Assembly (NCBI GenBank): GCA_033816765.1
Contig: CM066292.1
Span: 4,464,001 to 4,528,000, forward strand
DNA: 64,000 bases
DNA from: Nothopassalora personata
Taxonomy: Eukaryota > Ascomycota > Dothideomycetes > Mycosphaerellales > Mycosphaerellaceae
Direction: 5' to 3'
Part shown: positions 41,799 to 52,604 of the stretch, piece after piece
Position numbering within the stretch: the first letter of the stretch is position 1
How the letters are laid out: the number at the start of each line of letters is the position of its first letter
Notes under the pieces: model-generated
What the model was told of the DNA's origin: nothing
Database searches by the model: none
Seen by the model: only the letters and a program-made list of their open reading frames with translations
Program-made: the position numbers and the translations under genes

Positions 41799-42760
41799 AT
41801 GCGAATACCGCAGAGCAAAATACAGAGAGTCAAGGCCGCTGTGCATTTTGCACAAAGCATACTGGTCTTCGTGGCGCAATGCCTCGCTCTCGCTGTCATG
41901 AGAAAGGCCGGCGGATATGGAAGTCAGGTCGGCTACTACTTCGCTCTGGTAAGTCAACATTCACTACATTCAATGCCTCTGCTAACTTCCGATAGTGCTT
42001 CATCACGACCCCCGCCGTCCTCTACCAAGTCCTGGTGCCCATGTGGACTCGAGCATGGCGTTTGTATAACGTCTGGGCAATAGCAACCATCGACATTCTC
42101 CTCACGCTGCTTTGGTTCGCCGCAACGATAGCAGTGGCAGTATGGAACGCCAACGGCTTGTCAGCGGGAAAGGACACGAGCAGCGATAGCAACGCAAACA
42201 AGACAACCACGAAACGAGATACGAAGAAGGATGGCACATGCGCTTCTTTCGCTTATGGTAGTAAGAGCAAGTGCGAAGTCAGCAAAGCGACCGTGGGCTT
42301 CGGCGTAATCATTAGCCTTTCGTTCGGCGTCTGCAGCTACATTGCTATTCGGGCATTGATCGAGTACCGACGGACGGGTGTGACCCCGATTAGCGGCGTG
42401 GCACCGAGCAGCATGGGCAAGGACCATGGTGCTGGAAAGGACGACGCGGATGACAAAGTGTGGTCAACCAATGTCAACGAAGTCAATAATGCCGACGATC
42501 GTTTGGCCTATGGCCAGCACGACGACGACCATGAAGACCGAACAGGACTTCTCAATGAAAACTTAGGCGATACACACCAGCCCATCAACGGTATGGCTCA
42601 TCCTGGAAGACGGCCAAGTTGGGAGAGCCAGACTGCACAGATACCACCTTCATACGACTCTAGCTTTGCACCATCAGCCTTGAGTCCCACTGGTCTTCCA
42701 ACAGTGGCGAGCCCTGGCGGGAGAGCGCTGTTTCCGGAAGCGAACTACGGCAGGATTTGA
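41799..42760 (+). CDS. MARVEL-domain membrane protein
   Basis: 304 aa from exons 41799-41948 and 41996-42760; intron has GTAAGT, GCTAAC branch and GATAG acceptor. Four membrane helices over the first 190 residues: AVHFAQSILVFVAQCLALAV (about 14-35), YYFALCFITTPAVLYQVLV (about 46-64), IATIDILLTLLWFAATIAVAVW (about 78-98), and FGVIISLSFGVCSYIAIRAL (about 150-172), with the small Cys-containing loop before TM4. The 120-residue acidic, Ser/Pro-rich tail is cytoplasmic by this topology. Fungal MARVEL proteins are associated with membrane domains and vesicle traffic; the role is not known. Confidence 0.8.
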
Positions 42761-42997
42761 GGAGAGAAAGAACAACTACGGGAAGGAAAAGCGCTTGGTC
42801 TGATTAGGTCCATAGATACCCAACGAAGTATGAAGACATGTACCGAACGGCCGGCGTCTACGCGTGTCAAGGCCAACGTAAATAGAAGCTGTAATCCGTG
42901 TGCCTGGCTCGCGGTATCTGATCAGAATCAGTCCCCACCCATCTTCCTCTTTACCATACCGTCGGAAGCAGACACGTGCAAGAACACCTGCTGGACC

Positions 42998-43897
42998 ATG
43001 TCGCAGACCCTTACATTCACCGAAAGCAATTCTATCGATGAGTACAGCGCGACCCCTGGCACGTCAACATTGCAAGCAATATCCGGCGATGGCTTCTACC
43101 TCTCATCCCTCGACTCAGCTCGGCCCCTTCGCCCGGCAAAAGCGGCTCCGGCACTACCACAGACCTCACCATTCCTCTGCATTCCCAACGAGCTCCGGCT
43201 CCAAATCTACACCTTGGCCATCGAAGCGCCAACAGGCTACCAGCGAGTCCGCGCAGAGGGCGGTCGCAGCCTATACTCCGTCGACTGGACTACGACATCC
43301 AAGATGCGGGAGGACTACATCTACCACTATCCCGCTACGCACAAGATCCAAGTCCTGATGTCAGTCTGTCGGACCACGAGGCTGGATTTGCTGCAAATCT
43401 TTCTAAGGGATCGGATTGTGAAGTTTCCAGCTTGGAATCCTGATTTCAAGCTGCAGTCTTTGTTCTGGGTGGAGGGTGTGAGTGAGGAATTTGTTAATGC
43501 TGTGGAGTGGTGGTGGTTTGGGGGCGTGTATTGGAGGTTCTCGATTCATGTCCCGCGTGACACGGTACAGAAGCCTGGAGTATGTTTTGAAGAGAAGACG
43601 ACTGCTGCTTGGGCTAGGAAGGTTGAGGCATTCTGGGAGGATGAGCTTGCGCTGGGGATTGGGTTGCATAAGTATGCGAGTGCTGTGTATATGTATGGCG
43701 ATGGGTTCGTGCTGAGGGTGGATCATGCGGCGCAGATGAAGAGGTTCGCTATCAAGGCCGGGGGAGAGGTATTTGAGTTGATGAGAGGGATTATGGAGAG
43801 GAAGACGTCGGTGGAACGATTGACGAGGGCGGAGGTAAGGAAGGTGTTGGCAAGGGCTGCGCTCTGCGCAGTGGAGCAGCTGAATGTGCAGCTATGA
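42998..43897 (+). CDS. F-box/2EXR-like hypothetical protein
   Basis: 299 aa from ATG 42998 (frame open from 42830). A short N-terminal linker is followed by FLCIPNELRLQIYTLAIE, the LP-x-E-[IL]-R-x-x-I-[YF] core of fungal 2EXR/F-box-like domains, then a helical region with VLMSVCRTTRLDLLQIFLRD and Trp-rich strands (VEWWWFGGVYWRF). Family members are common and lineage-expanded in these fungi, and most are uncharacterised; an SCF adaptor role is possible for F-box members only. Confidence 0.65.
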   Translation: MSQTLTFTESNSIDEYSATPGTSTLQAISGDGFYLSSLDSARPLRPAKAAPALPQTSPFLCIPNELRLQIYTLAIEAPTGYQRVRAEGGRSLYSVDWTTTSKMREDYIYHYPATHKIQVLMSVCRTTRLDLLQIFLRDRIVKFPAWNPDFKLQSLFWVEGVSEEFVNAVEWWWFGGVYWRFSIHVPRDTVQKPGVCFEEKTTAAWARKVEAFWEDELALGIGLHKYASAVYMYGDGFVLRVDHAAQMKRFAIKAGGEVFELMRGIMERKTSVERLTRAEVRKVLARAALCAVEQLNVQL

Positions 43898-44383
43898 CCA
43901 ATCGTCGACTCGTCTGCTCGAGAATGGATCCCAATACATTACATGCCGGGGATTATTCCGTTGAATCAGCCGCCGAATCTCTGTGCACTGGCAAAGCACT
44001 CAGAGGGTTCGGTGTCCATGACTCCAAGCTGCTCTCTATTCGAAATATACGAAACCTCTTCAGACCAGTTTGAAGACGAAAGGCGATCAATGGATGTCCA
44101 GTGAGCCGGCTCATAGTACAGTGGCACAATAAAATGGTCGCAGCGAGTACCAAATCTACCAGCTCTCCGCAAGTTCAGCACCTTGTCGTAGTTTCTGTCC
44201 CCCATCGCCCCTAATGATGACTGAACATCCACTCCAGACCTCGGCTGATCCCTGTCAGCTAACCAACTTCACCTCTCACCACCTGTACAAAACAACACGA
44301 ATGTCTCATACATGACTTCCGATCGATCACGAAATCTTGATCGAAACATCCAACTACATAACCTCATCACATCTCAACCGACA
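43898..44383. other. Intergenic, no gene seen
   Basis: Short minus-strand frames at 43953-44232 lack any domain. Confidence 0.4.
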
Positions 44384-45233
44384 ATGGGAGAAGGCGGACA
44401 CATTTCTGTATACCTCGACTGCAATTCACCTTGGTCTTACTTCGCCTACCAAAAACTCCGCCAAATCCGCTCTGCACTTCTCCAGCATGGGGTGACGATC
44501 GAGATGCATCCTATCTTCCTGGGCGGGATCAACGTGGGAAGCGGCAACAAGCCGCCGTGGACTCTGCCGGCGAAAGCAAAGTTGAGCTCCTACGAGTTAC
44601 CGCGTGGCATGAAATACTTTGGCAGCGAAACGTTGAGTTCGCCCAGTTTCTTTCCCATCATGAGTCTTTTGGTGAGTATACCGCTACGTGTGGCGAGCTG
44701 GAGGAGTAATGCTGATGTGGTACTAACAGCCCATGCGATGTATGCTATACATCAAAGAAAACTACCCTTCCGAGCGGTACGAAAATGCCTTCGGTGAGCT
44801 GTGGAGATTCCTCTGGATTGAACACAAAGATGTCAGTAAGCCGGAGGTATTGGCTGAGTGTCTCGGAAAGCACTTTAGCAAGGAAGATGTTCAAAAGAGT
44901 AAGAATCGCTTCGATCGTGCAAGAGCACAGGTGTGCTGATCTTGTTCTAGTCGTCAAGAGTGGTACGGACCCAAAGTATAAGAAGCTGCTGACTGATGAG
45001 ACGGCGATGTTGGTGGAGAAAGGTGCATTTGGAGCGCCGTGGTTTCTTGTCACTAACAAGCAGGGTGTTGAGGAGCCGTTCTTTGGCAGTGATAGGTGGG
45101 TCAACGACATATCATTGCTTCATCACCGCGCCCTACTGACAGCTACTGCAGATTCCATTTCATCTACCAGTTTCTAGGGATACCATTCCAGGATATACAG
45201 ATCCTCCCGCCGAATGCTCCATCGAAGCTGTAG
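44384..45233 (+). CDS. DsbA-like thioredoxin-fold protein, GST kappa / HCCA isomerase type
   Basis: 227 aa from four exons: 44384-44671, 44730-44898, 44951-45095 and 45152-45233, all in phase with GT...AG introns. Visible: an N-terminal strand ISVYLDCNSPWSYFAYQKL, where Ser-Pro-Trp takes the place of the CxxC active site as in kappa GST and 2-hydroxychromene-2-carboxylate isomerase; the helical insertion LGGINVGSGNKPPWTLPAKAK; and the second thioredoxin half with GAFGAPWFLVTN (cis-Pro loop) and FFGSDR, ending FLGIPFQDI. Kappa enzymes use glutathione in mitochondria or peroxisomes; no SKL is present, but the last residues are Ser-Lys-Leu-like (PSKL), i.e. a C-terminal SKL tripeptide, consistent with peroxisomal import. 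Confidence 0.85.
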
Positions 45234-46632
45234 TGACCAGACGCTGCATGGACCAGAACATTACGTATGACAAAACCTCTGCGCGCCACCGCACACATGG
45301 CGCGATAACTATCCAATCGCAAAAGACTATATTGAATCTGCGGAAGTTCGCTAGCACCGTTGCACGGCTCGGACACCTTGAACCTCTTGAGCCTGAGCTG
45401 GGAAGTTGGCTAGGGGATGCTTGATTCATTGTTGTGCCCATGTTGCTGATAATGTCCTGGGCTTTCGCGGATATTTCGACTCTTGAAGGTTTTTGGCCGT
45501 TATTATATCTTCTTCGGTGTGTTAGTGTATAAATCGCGATGGATTGTGGTAATATGGTTGTCTCTGGACCAAAATTTTAGATCTGAGAAGTCAAGAGCAG
45601 ACACGTGGAAGCTCTGGGTCATATAGAATGAGTTGGGCGGGATTCGCATCGTGTAAATTCACATGTGTATGACAAAGCGACACGGAGATCGTTCATTGTT
45701 GGAGTGTGTGATAAATCCTGCCATTGTTGCAACCAGTCAGCGGTCACGGTCGGCCAGGTGAGATATCGACGCAGGTGGGCCGCTCGACGTCACGTTCACA
45801 TCTATACCGGGAGTGGAGCTACAGTGCAGCAGGAATAGCAAGTGGATGAGTCCGGCTGAGTAGGATCTTGGGCCAAAGAGGCAAGTTGGGGAGTGAAATT
45901 CTGGTGCGAGGCGGTGGCATGTGATGGGATGTCACAGCTGACGTGAGGCTTCCGATCATAGAATGATGGATTGTGATTGGAATTATGGGCCACTATGTGG
46001 ACGCTATACCGCAAATAGATGTCGCGTCAAGTTCGCGTTTGATCGATTGGACCAAACCCTCGGAGCTGGTGCTTGTGATACCGGGGGGGCGGTCAGCAAC
46101 GCCATCCAGGCGCAGGAAGCGGCGCAATCTTGTTGACAGCAGCCATGTGCCGCCAGCGGGTCTTGTCTGGTGGCGGAGTGGCGGAGTGGCGGAGTGGCGG
46201 AGTGGCGAAGTGGCGATGGAGAGTGCAGTCGAAGAGGCCTCCCTCATCCGCGAAGCAGCCACAACTCTTGTTCTTAGTCACTAGATCGATTTTAACTCAT
46301 CGACACTCAGCAGCTGCGGTTGAACTCCCTGAAGCTTGACACACCAGCAAAAGACGTGGCAACAGAGCAGTCGGCGATGGTCGACTTGTTAGAGCCTAGA
46401 AGCCGTGCACACATACTGTATCTCCTGCTGCGTATCCGAGAAATATCCCCTGAGCGTCCCCGTGCACATCATCATCATCATATCGCCCCCAGCTTCCCCC
46501 CGCGGCGCGGCTAGGGCACACCCAACAGGCTGGAGTCCTTAATGTACGGTACGAATTTTCGCTTTGGGATCATCAACGCACGTGGCGATCTCAGTGAAGC
46601 TGACAAGTGGGCGAGTAGGGGCCTCTCTCGAG
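45234..46632. other. Intergenic, contains GGCGGAGT tandem repeat
   Basis: 1.4 kb without a gene. A five-unit GGCGGAGT tandem repeat lies at 46172-46211, and a CATCATCAT run near 46468-46480. Frames through the tandem repeat are artefacts. Confidence 0.5.
46172..46211. repeat. 8-bp tandem repeat GGCGGAGT, 5 units
   Basis: Four perfect units and a fifth with one change (GGCGAAGT). Confidence 0.9.
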
Positions 46633-48087
46633 ATGGTCAAAATAGGTGAGTGATGGTCAGAACCAGGCGCGACAAGTACTCACATGTCTAGATACAATCC
46701 GCGAATCCAACGCCAAGACAAAAGATCTTTCGGACCTGGTCTGTGTGTTCGTCGGCGGTACGGGAGGTATTGGAGAAAGCACAGCCAAAGAGCTTTTCCT
46801 CCGCGCCACGAGACCTCGTGCGTACATTGTGGGAAGATCCCAGGATCGCGGCAATCGAGTCGTCAACGAACTCGAGGAGATACAACCTGCTGGCAAGGCT
46901 TACTTTATCCAGAAAGATGTGTCCACCATCAAAGCGGTCGATGAGATGTGCGCTGAGCTGCAAGAGGTGCGCAACAACCTTCCACTCTGCGGATATCGCT
47001 GACACACTCAAAGCGGGAGCTGAAGATACACTGCTTGGTACTCACTGCTGGGTACATGACCCTGAAGGTAAGCCTGTGAACATCGACAAGAAGACTATGG
47101 ACTGATTCGCCCAGGGAAGAAGCGAAACTCCCGAAGGACTTGATTGCAAGATGGCGGTGAACTACTACACCCGAATGAGGTGCATCCTCAATCTCATGCC
47201 AGCGCTCACCAAAGCTTCAGACGCCAACGAGCTATCACGAGTCATCACGGTACTGGCAGCAGGATCTGAAGGCGATGTTCGAGAGGACGATCTGGACTTG
47301 AAGCACAACTTCACACTTCACGCATGTCTTGCCCGTGAGTTCGACCAACATCGCGTAGAGGTATAATCCTAACGGCTGTACAGACTGCGTGGTCATGTCC
47401 GATTTTTTCATTGAGGAGCTTGCGAAGAGACATCCCCAAACATCCTTCAGTCACTCTTACCCCGGCACTGTCAAGACCGGCATCGCAAATCAGGTACGTC
47501 TCTGGGAGCCATCGCTTGTCTGAGACATGCACGCGTCGTTTTCTCTGCTCAGCACCGGCTTTTCAGTGTACTGTCCAACATAGCTAACGCTTCTTCTCCA
47601 TAGCTTAGTGGGCCGGTGCGCCTAGCTGTCAAAGGTATCGACATCCCAACCCCTTCGTGTCTACGTTACTGACACACTCCGCCTTTTAGTCATGTATGCT
47701 GTGATGACACCATGGATCCTCAATGTACAAGAGTCCGGAGAGCGCCATCTCTTCCAAATGACCAGCCAATGCTACCCTTCCCGCAACGGCGGTGTGGGCA
47801 TACCGATACCTGAAGGCCTGAGCGTCATGATAGGCTCTGATGGCACACCTGGAAGCGGCGCATATCTACTCGACTGGGACGGCAAATCGACCGGCGACAA
47901 GGACATACTACGGAAGCATCGCGAGAGGGGCATGGGCTCGAAGATCTGGAGTCATACGATGGAGATGTTTCAATCGGCCGAGGAGCGATCGCGAAAGGAC
48001 TCGAAGAGGCCGTCAGATGGCCAGGACGACGGGGCTCGACGAACAGTCCCTAACCCCCCTGACCCCATCGGGTGGAGACCTGGGTGA
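46633..48087 (+). CDS. Short-chain dehydrogenase/reductase-like protein, 7 exons
   Basis: 366 aa from exons 46633-46645, 46692-46966, 47014-47067, 47115-47334, 47384-47493, 47604-47634 and 47690-48087; all junctions keep frame. The Rossmann start is clear: VCVFVGGTGGIGESTAKELF (TGxxxGIG-like loop), AYIVGRSQDRG, then KIHCLVLTAGYM and RSETPEGLDCKMAVNYYTRMR. The usual catalytic Tyr-x-x-x-Lys is not present where expected; instead the region reads TVLAAGSEGDVREDDLDL followed by a helix with MSDFFIEELAKR, as in a fungal branch of SDRs often found in secondary-metabolite settings. The C-terminus is basic and polar. Substrate unknown. Confidence 0.8.
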
Positions 48088-48653
48088 ATTATGAGGACGG
48101 TATAAGACAAAGGTGCAGACTATGTGATGAGCGAGGAGTTGGTGGCAGAGCATTTTTGCGGAGCGGCGGAGAAAACCTCCGATGGTCCAATGAAGAAGTA
48201 TACAAAGGATTCATACACCCATAATCCGCCAGCATCTACTAATACGCTCGGCATATTTGGTGTAGAAGAACTCTTCTACTGCCCTTCGTGCAGAACCGGT
48301 GTGCGTACGAAACTCGTCCCGCGTGCTATTACAGTGTTCACGATCTGGACGTCGACTTGGAGCGCCCAACATCAAAGACTATTCGATCAGGCTATGCAGG
48401 CATCGTAAATCAAGCCGAACTTTGCCCATCCCTGCGCGAACTAAGGCCAGCGAGTGTCTAAAACAACCCAGAACTCAGGCTCACCACACGCAGGTCGCAC
48501 CACCATGGAAGCTGCCCATGAGGACCTGGCCCCGAAGCTCCATCTTGACGTTGCTGGGGCAAAGACCACTGATGCTACATCGTACTCAGGTGGTCTTCGA
48601 AAAATGCGCGACCACAAACGCGCTCGGAGACTCGTGCGGCAGCCGTCGTCCAC
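48088..48653. other. Intergenic between convergent genes
   Basis: No gene seen. Plus frames from 48299 onward are antisense shadows of the sulfite oxidase gene. Confidence 0.45.
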
Positions 48654-49757
48654 TCATTGTACCACAAGGTCCTCCACCCCTCCCCACCCATTATAGCACA
48701 CCCCTCGCAGATTCCACTGGCTTTGTTCCGGCTGTGTATTTCCTGCTCTATCGGTCGCCCGGCTGTGCACAATCTTGTCCGGCCCAGCAGCCAGCACAAC
48801 ACGAGCTTGCCACAGCTTCCAGGACCACTTGCTTTCTTCAGGATGTCGTATCAGCTCAGCATCACGCCATGACTTACCTCCATCGCTTGAGACCTCCACC
48901 TTGACGACAGGTCCATCACCACCACTTGGTAGAGCATATCCTGCAACGCCGACTGTGCCATCTCGGTCGCGTGCCACAGTAGTCCCATTTTGAGGCCAAG
49001 CAATCACGGAGTTCACTGGCATCTCTTGCACCGCGGGTATCGTCTCCCAGACTTGCTCGGCTTCTTCCATGTTCGTCACCTCTGGCGGGAGGACCTTGTA
49101 ATCGAAGTGCTGGTAGTGGTTCTCGCTCTCTTTCATCTGCACTGTGATCTGGTTCAACCACTTGACAGATCTCGCTCCAGCAACGCCAGGAGTGACGACT
49201 CGGACTGGAAACCCATGGCCAATTGACAACGGCTTGTCGTTCATGTCGAGCGCAAGTACGACTTCTGCGTCCCGCCATAAAGCTCTCGAAAGAGGTATAC
49301 TGGCGCCATACCATTCGGCATCATCGCATTCTACCTCATACGATGCAAAAGCGACATGCGCTTTCTCGCGCTCCGCGTCTTCGATACTGAGTCCAGCGCG
49401 CTGGAGTACATCGATCAACAGCGGCCCTCGCCATTTACAATTCATAACCGCGCCCTCGAACCAATCCACCCCATCAACTTCTTTGATCTTGGTGCGCATG
49501 ACATGCCTTCTGTTTCCCGCGCACTGCAGCGCGCAGACAACTTCATGTTGCTCGAAGTCGTTTCGGAGCTCGGAAATCGAGAGCTCCAATGCTGTTGTTA
49601 CCCGTCCGTCAATCTTCACGCGATGGGTTGATGCATCGAGTTGTTCCGGGTGCGTCGAGTGATTGCGATCGTAACCTTGTTCGCTGGGCGTGATGAAGTT
49701 CTTGATGAGTTCTTCAACTTCTGGCTCGCGGTTGAGTGGTTTTGCTTGCTCTGGCAT
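48654..49757 (-). CDS. Sulfite oxidase-like molybdenum enzyme
   Basis: 367 aa, intronless. Sulfite oxidases convert sulfite to sulfate at a molybdopterin centre. Visible: the Mo-domain (about 40-230) with VCALQCAGNRR, where the Cys is the molybdenum ligand, YEVECDDAEWYGASIPL, and GFPVRVVTPGVAGARSVKWL; then the C-terminal dimerisation domain (about 240-360) with VAGYALPSGGDGPVVKVEVSSDGGKSW and the Trp-rich SKWSWKLWQ. No heme b5 domain is present, so this resembles plant-type and fungal sulfite oxidases rather than the animal form. No clear targeting signal. Nitrate reductase is excluded by the missing heme and FAD parts. Confidence 0.9.
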   Translation of the reverse strand: MPEQAKPLNREPEVEELIKNFITPSEQGYDRNHSTHPEQLDASTHRVKIDGRVTTALELSISELRNDFEQHEVVCALQCAGNRRHVMRTKIKEVDGVDWFEGAVMNCKWRGPLLIDVLQRAGLSIEDAEREKAHVAFASYEVECDDAEWYGASIPLSRALWRDAEVVLALDMNDKPLSIGHGFPVRVVTPGVAGARSVKWLNQITVQMKESENHYQHFDYKVLPPEVTNMEEAEQVWETIPAVQEMPVNSVIAWPQNGTTVARDRDGTVGVAGYALPSGGDGPVVKVEVSSDGGKSWRDAELIRHPEESKWSWKLWQARVVLAAGPDKIVHSRATDRAGNTQPEQSQWNLRGVCYNGWGGVEDLVVQ

Positions 49758-50230
49758 GCTACTGACAACGACGTCGGTGTTATGCGGGACGCACTTTTAC
49801 AGAGGGCATGACTACATGCGCTATCACTAGGAACACAAATAGTGACGTCGGCAAGCATGCGTCAGGCAGGCATTGGTTCGCCCCTTTTTGCGACGTCCCC
49901 AAGTGGCTTGGTACGGAGTTTATATCTGTAAGCACCACGCCAATACTGTACAGGTTCTTGTTAGTCTCCATGTAGCATATTAGGAATTGCAGTGGCATGT
50001 ATAATTTATGTCGAGAGCGCGCGCTTGGGTTGGTTGTTCCCTTGCTCTTCCTCCCTCTAACAGACGGAACAATACCTCGGCCTGTATTGTTCCGTCTGCC
50101 CCTCCCCTATTGGGTGATGGATCATCTTATGGTTTGTCATTCTTCTCTCTTCCATATTGATTGTTTCTCAGTATAAACGTCTTCTAAATACGATCAGGAG
50201 GCAGCAGAGTACTAATATACTGCCATCATC
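49758..50230. other. Divergent promoter region, sulfite oxidase / alpha-xylosidase
   Basis: Shared upstream region of two divergent genes. It contains a perfect 15-bp inverted repeat at 50061-50098 and otherwise nothing coding. Confidence 0.5.
50061..50098. promoter_or_regulatory. Perfect 15-bp inverted repeat, 8-nt loop
   Basis: CAGACGGAACAATAC at 50061-50075 and its exact reverse complement at 50084-50098, separated by CTCGGCCT. It lies 133 bp upstream of the alpha-xylosidase ATG and 304 bp from the sulfite oxidase ATG. It contains CGG and CCG half-sites facing each other, as in binding sites of Zn2Cys6 regulators, and could also fold as an RNA hairpin. Function is inferred only. Confidence 0.6.
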
Positions 50231-52604
50231 ATGAAGTTTCGAGATGGTAAGTAAAGCCCTAAGTGTCAGTACAACGACTACGTGCTGATCTTCATGTAGG
50301 AATGTGGTTGGTGGCAGAAGACAAATGGGTCGAGTATGCTGAAGACATATACTCGATTGAGGAATCCAACAATGGGACGAGACTTAGCTTGCTTTGTCCG
50401 ACTACGCAGATGCGCTCCCGAGGCGACACACTGAACCGGCCTACCTTGACGGTAGAGCTCGAGGCTGTCAGCGATGGCGTGCTATCGGTGGAAGTGACCC
50501 ATTGGCATGGTGCTCTAAAGAGAGGACCTCACTTCGAGCTCTATCCGGCAGGACAGCCTATGGTCAACGGCTTCATTTCCAGGACAAAGGATGGAACAAC
50601 CCTTACCTCTGGTAGCATTGGAGCGACGGTCACTGCAAAGCCGCATACTTTCGACATCCAATTCCATAGCGCGGATGGCAAGCACAAGCTCACATCTTTG
50701 CTAAACCGCAGCGTTGCCTTTGCCTTCTCACCAGGACCTGGTAGTCCGATGCAAACAGCGGACATGCGGGACTTCAAGCACTATCTCTTGACGCAGACTA
50801 CCCTCTCTGTTGGCGAGCAGGTCTATGGTCTCGGTGAGCGTTTCGGTGCGCTAAATAAAGTCGGCCAGAGCATCAGCCTGTGGAATGCCGATGGCGGGAC
50901 ATCCAGCGACCAGGCCTACAAGAACATCTCTTTCTGGCTGTCCAATCGAGGATACGGTATCTTCATTGACACTCCAGAACGTGTCGAGCTCGAGATCGGG
51001 AGCGAGCGAAGCTGTCGTGTCCAGACCAGCGTGGAAGGTCAGCGCCTGAAATGGTACATCATCCATGGCCCGACCCCGAAGGATATCCTGAGCAGGTACA
51101 CCGACCTGACTGGCAAGCCGAACAAGGTCCCCATATGGAGTTTCGGTCTCTGGTTAAGTACTTCGTTCACCACTGAGTACGACGAGAAGACAGTCAACAG
51201 CTTCATCGAGGGCATGGAGGAGCGCGACATACCGCTACAAGTCTTCCACTACGACTGCTTTTGGATGCGCGGCTTCCGTTGGTGCGACTTCGATTTTATG
51301 TCTTCGCATTTTCCAGATCCGAAAGGCCAGATCTCGCGGCTCAAGGACACCGGTCTTATTACCAAAGTCTGCGTGTGGATCAATCCTTACCTTGGTCAGG
51401 CGTCGCCCGTGTTCAAAGAGGCGGCAGAGAAAGGATTCTTGCTGAAAAGAAAGAACGGCGATGTCTTCCAGTGGGATCTGTGGCAGGCTGGTATGGGTAT
51501 TGTCGACTTCACTTGCCCAGCGGCGTGCGATTGGTTTGTTGGATGCTTGAAGAAGCTCTTCGACACGGGAGTTGACTCGATCAAGACCGACTTTGGCGAG
51601 CGCATTCCGACCCAGGACGTCCAATGGCACGATACTAGTGTCGATCCTGCCAGAATGCACAACTTCTACCCTTTCATGTTCAATAAGTTAGTCTTCGAAG
51701 CATTGCAAGACCGATATGGTAAGGACGAGGCGGTCTTGTTCGCGCGCTCAGCCTGCGCTGGCACGCAGCGTTTCCCATTGCAGTGGGGCGGCGACTGCGA
51801 GAGTACCTTCGAAGCCATGGCAGAGCCGCTTCGAGGCGGGCTGTCACTAGGTCTATCCGGTTTCTCGTATTGGTCCGTGGACATTGGAGGCTTCGAAGGG
51901 TGCCCGAATGCCACGATCTACAAGAGATGGGTTCAGTTCGGACTGCTTTGTTCGCATTCCAGGTTGCATGGTAGTAATCCATATCGTGTGCCCTGGCTGA
52001 TCGATGATGACGACAAGAGTGATCAAGGTTCTTCTGCTGTGCTGAGGAAGTTCACCCAGCTGAAGTGCAGACTTATGCCCTACCTGTATAGTGAGGCAAT
52101 GGAGTCTGTGAAGCATGGGTGGCCAGTCAGCGTACGAGCGATGGCTTTGGAGTTCCCGGATGATCGAAGTGCCTGGTTCTGCGATCAGCAGTTCATGCTG
52201 GGGAGCTCAATCCTCGTGGCTCCTGTCTTCGACACGAGTCTGGAGATGTGGAGTTTTACTTGCCTGCCGGACGATGGACCAGCATCTGGGATGACAAAGT
52301 CGTCAGGGGCCCCCGATGGGTGAAGGAGAGGCACGGGTTTGAAACGCTGCCTATTTATCTCCGAGAAGGCACAATTTTGGTCCTCGGTAAAGTTGGAGAA
52401 AAGAGGACAGCCTATGACTGGAGTAACCCTGACAACCATGAGATCCGACTGATACATCCGGATGCAAACAGCAAATTCCAGTTGTATGACACCAATGGGC
52501 AGTTCTATACCACTTTGAAAACAGAGGATGACAATGGAGTCTGGAAGGTCAAAGGTATGAAGAGCTTGAATGTACGCCGGCTGAGTCGCGACCAGAACTA
52601 TTAG
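50231..52604 (+). pseudogene. GH31 alpha-xylosidase with one frameshift
   Basis: Exon 1 is 50231-50246 and exon 2 runs from 50300; the intron has GTAAGT and TGTAG ends. The coding frame is open to about 52239, then continues in another frame to TAA at 52602-52604: an extra 2 nt (or a lost 1 nt) near 52240-52241. Without it the product would be about 772 aa. Visible: LGERFGALNKVGQSISLWNADGG, the catalytic nucleophile in SIKTDFGERIPTQDVQW, LFARSACAGTQRFPLQWGGDCES with the acid/base Asp, GGLSLGLSGFSYWSVDIGGF, and after the shift EFYLPAGRWTSIWDD. KTDFGERIP is the signature of bacterial YicI-type alpha-xylosidases, which trim xylose from xyloglucan oligosaccharides. No signal peptide is evident, so the enzyme would be intracellular. 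The break may be genuine or a sequencing error. Confidence 0.85.
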
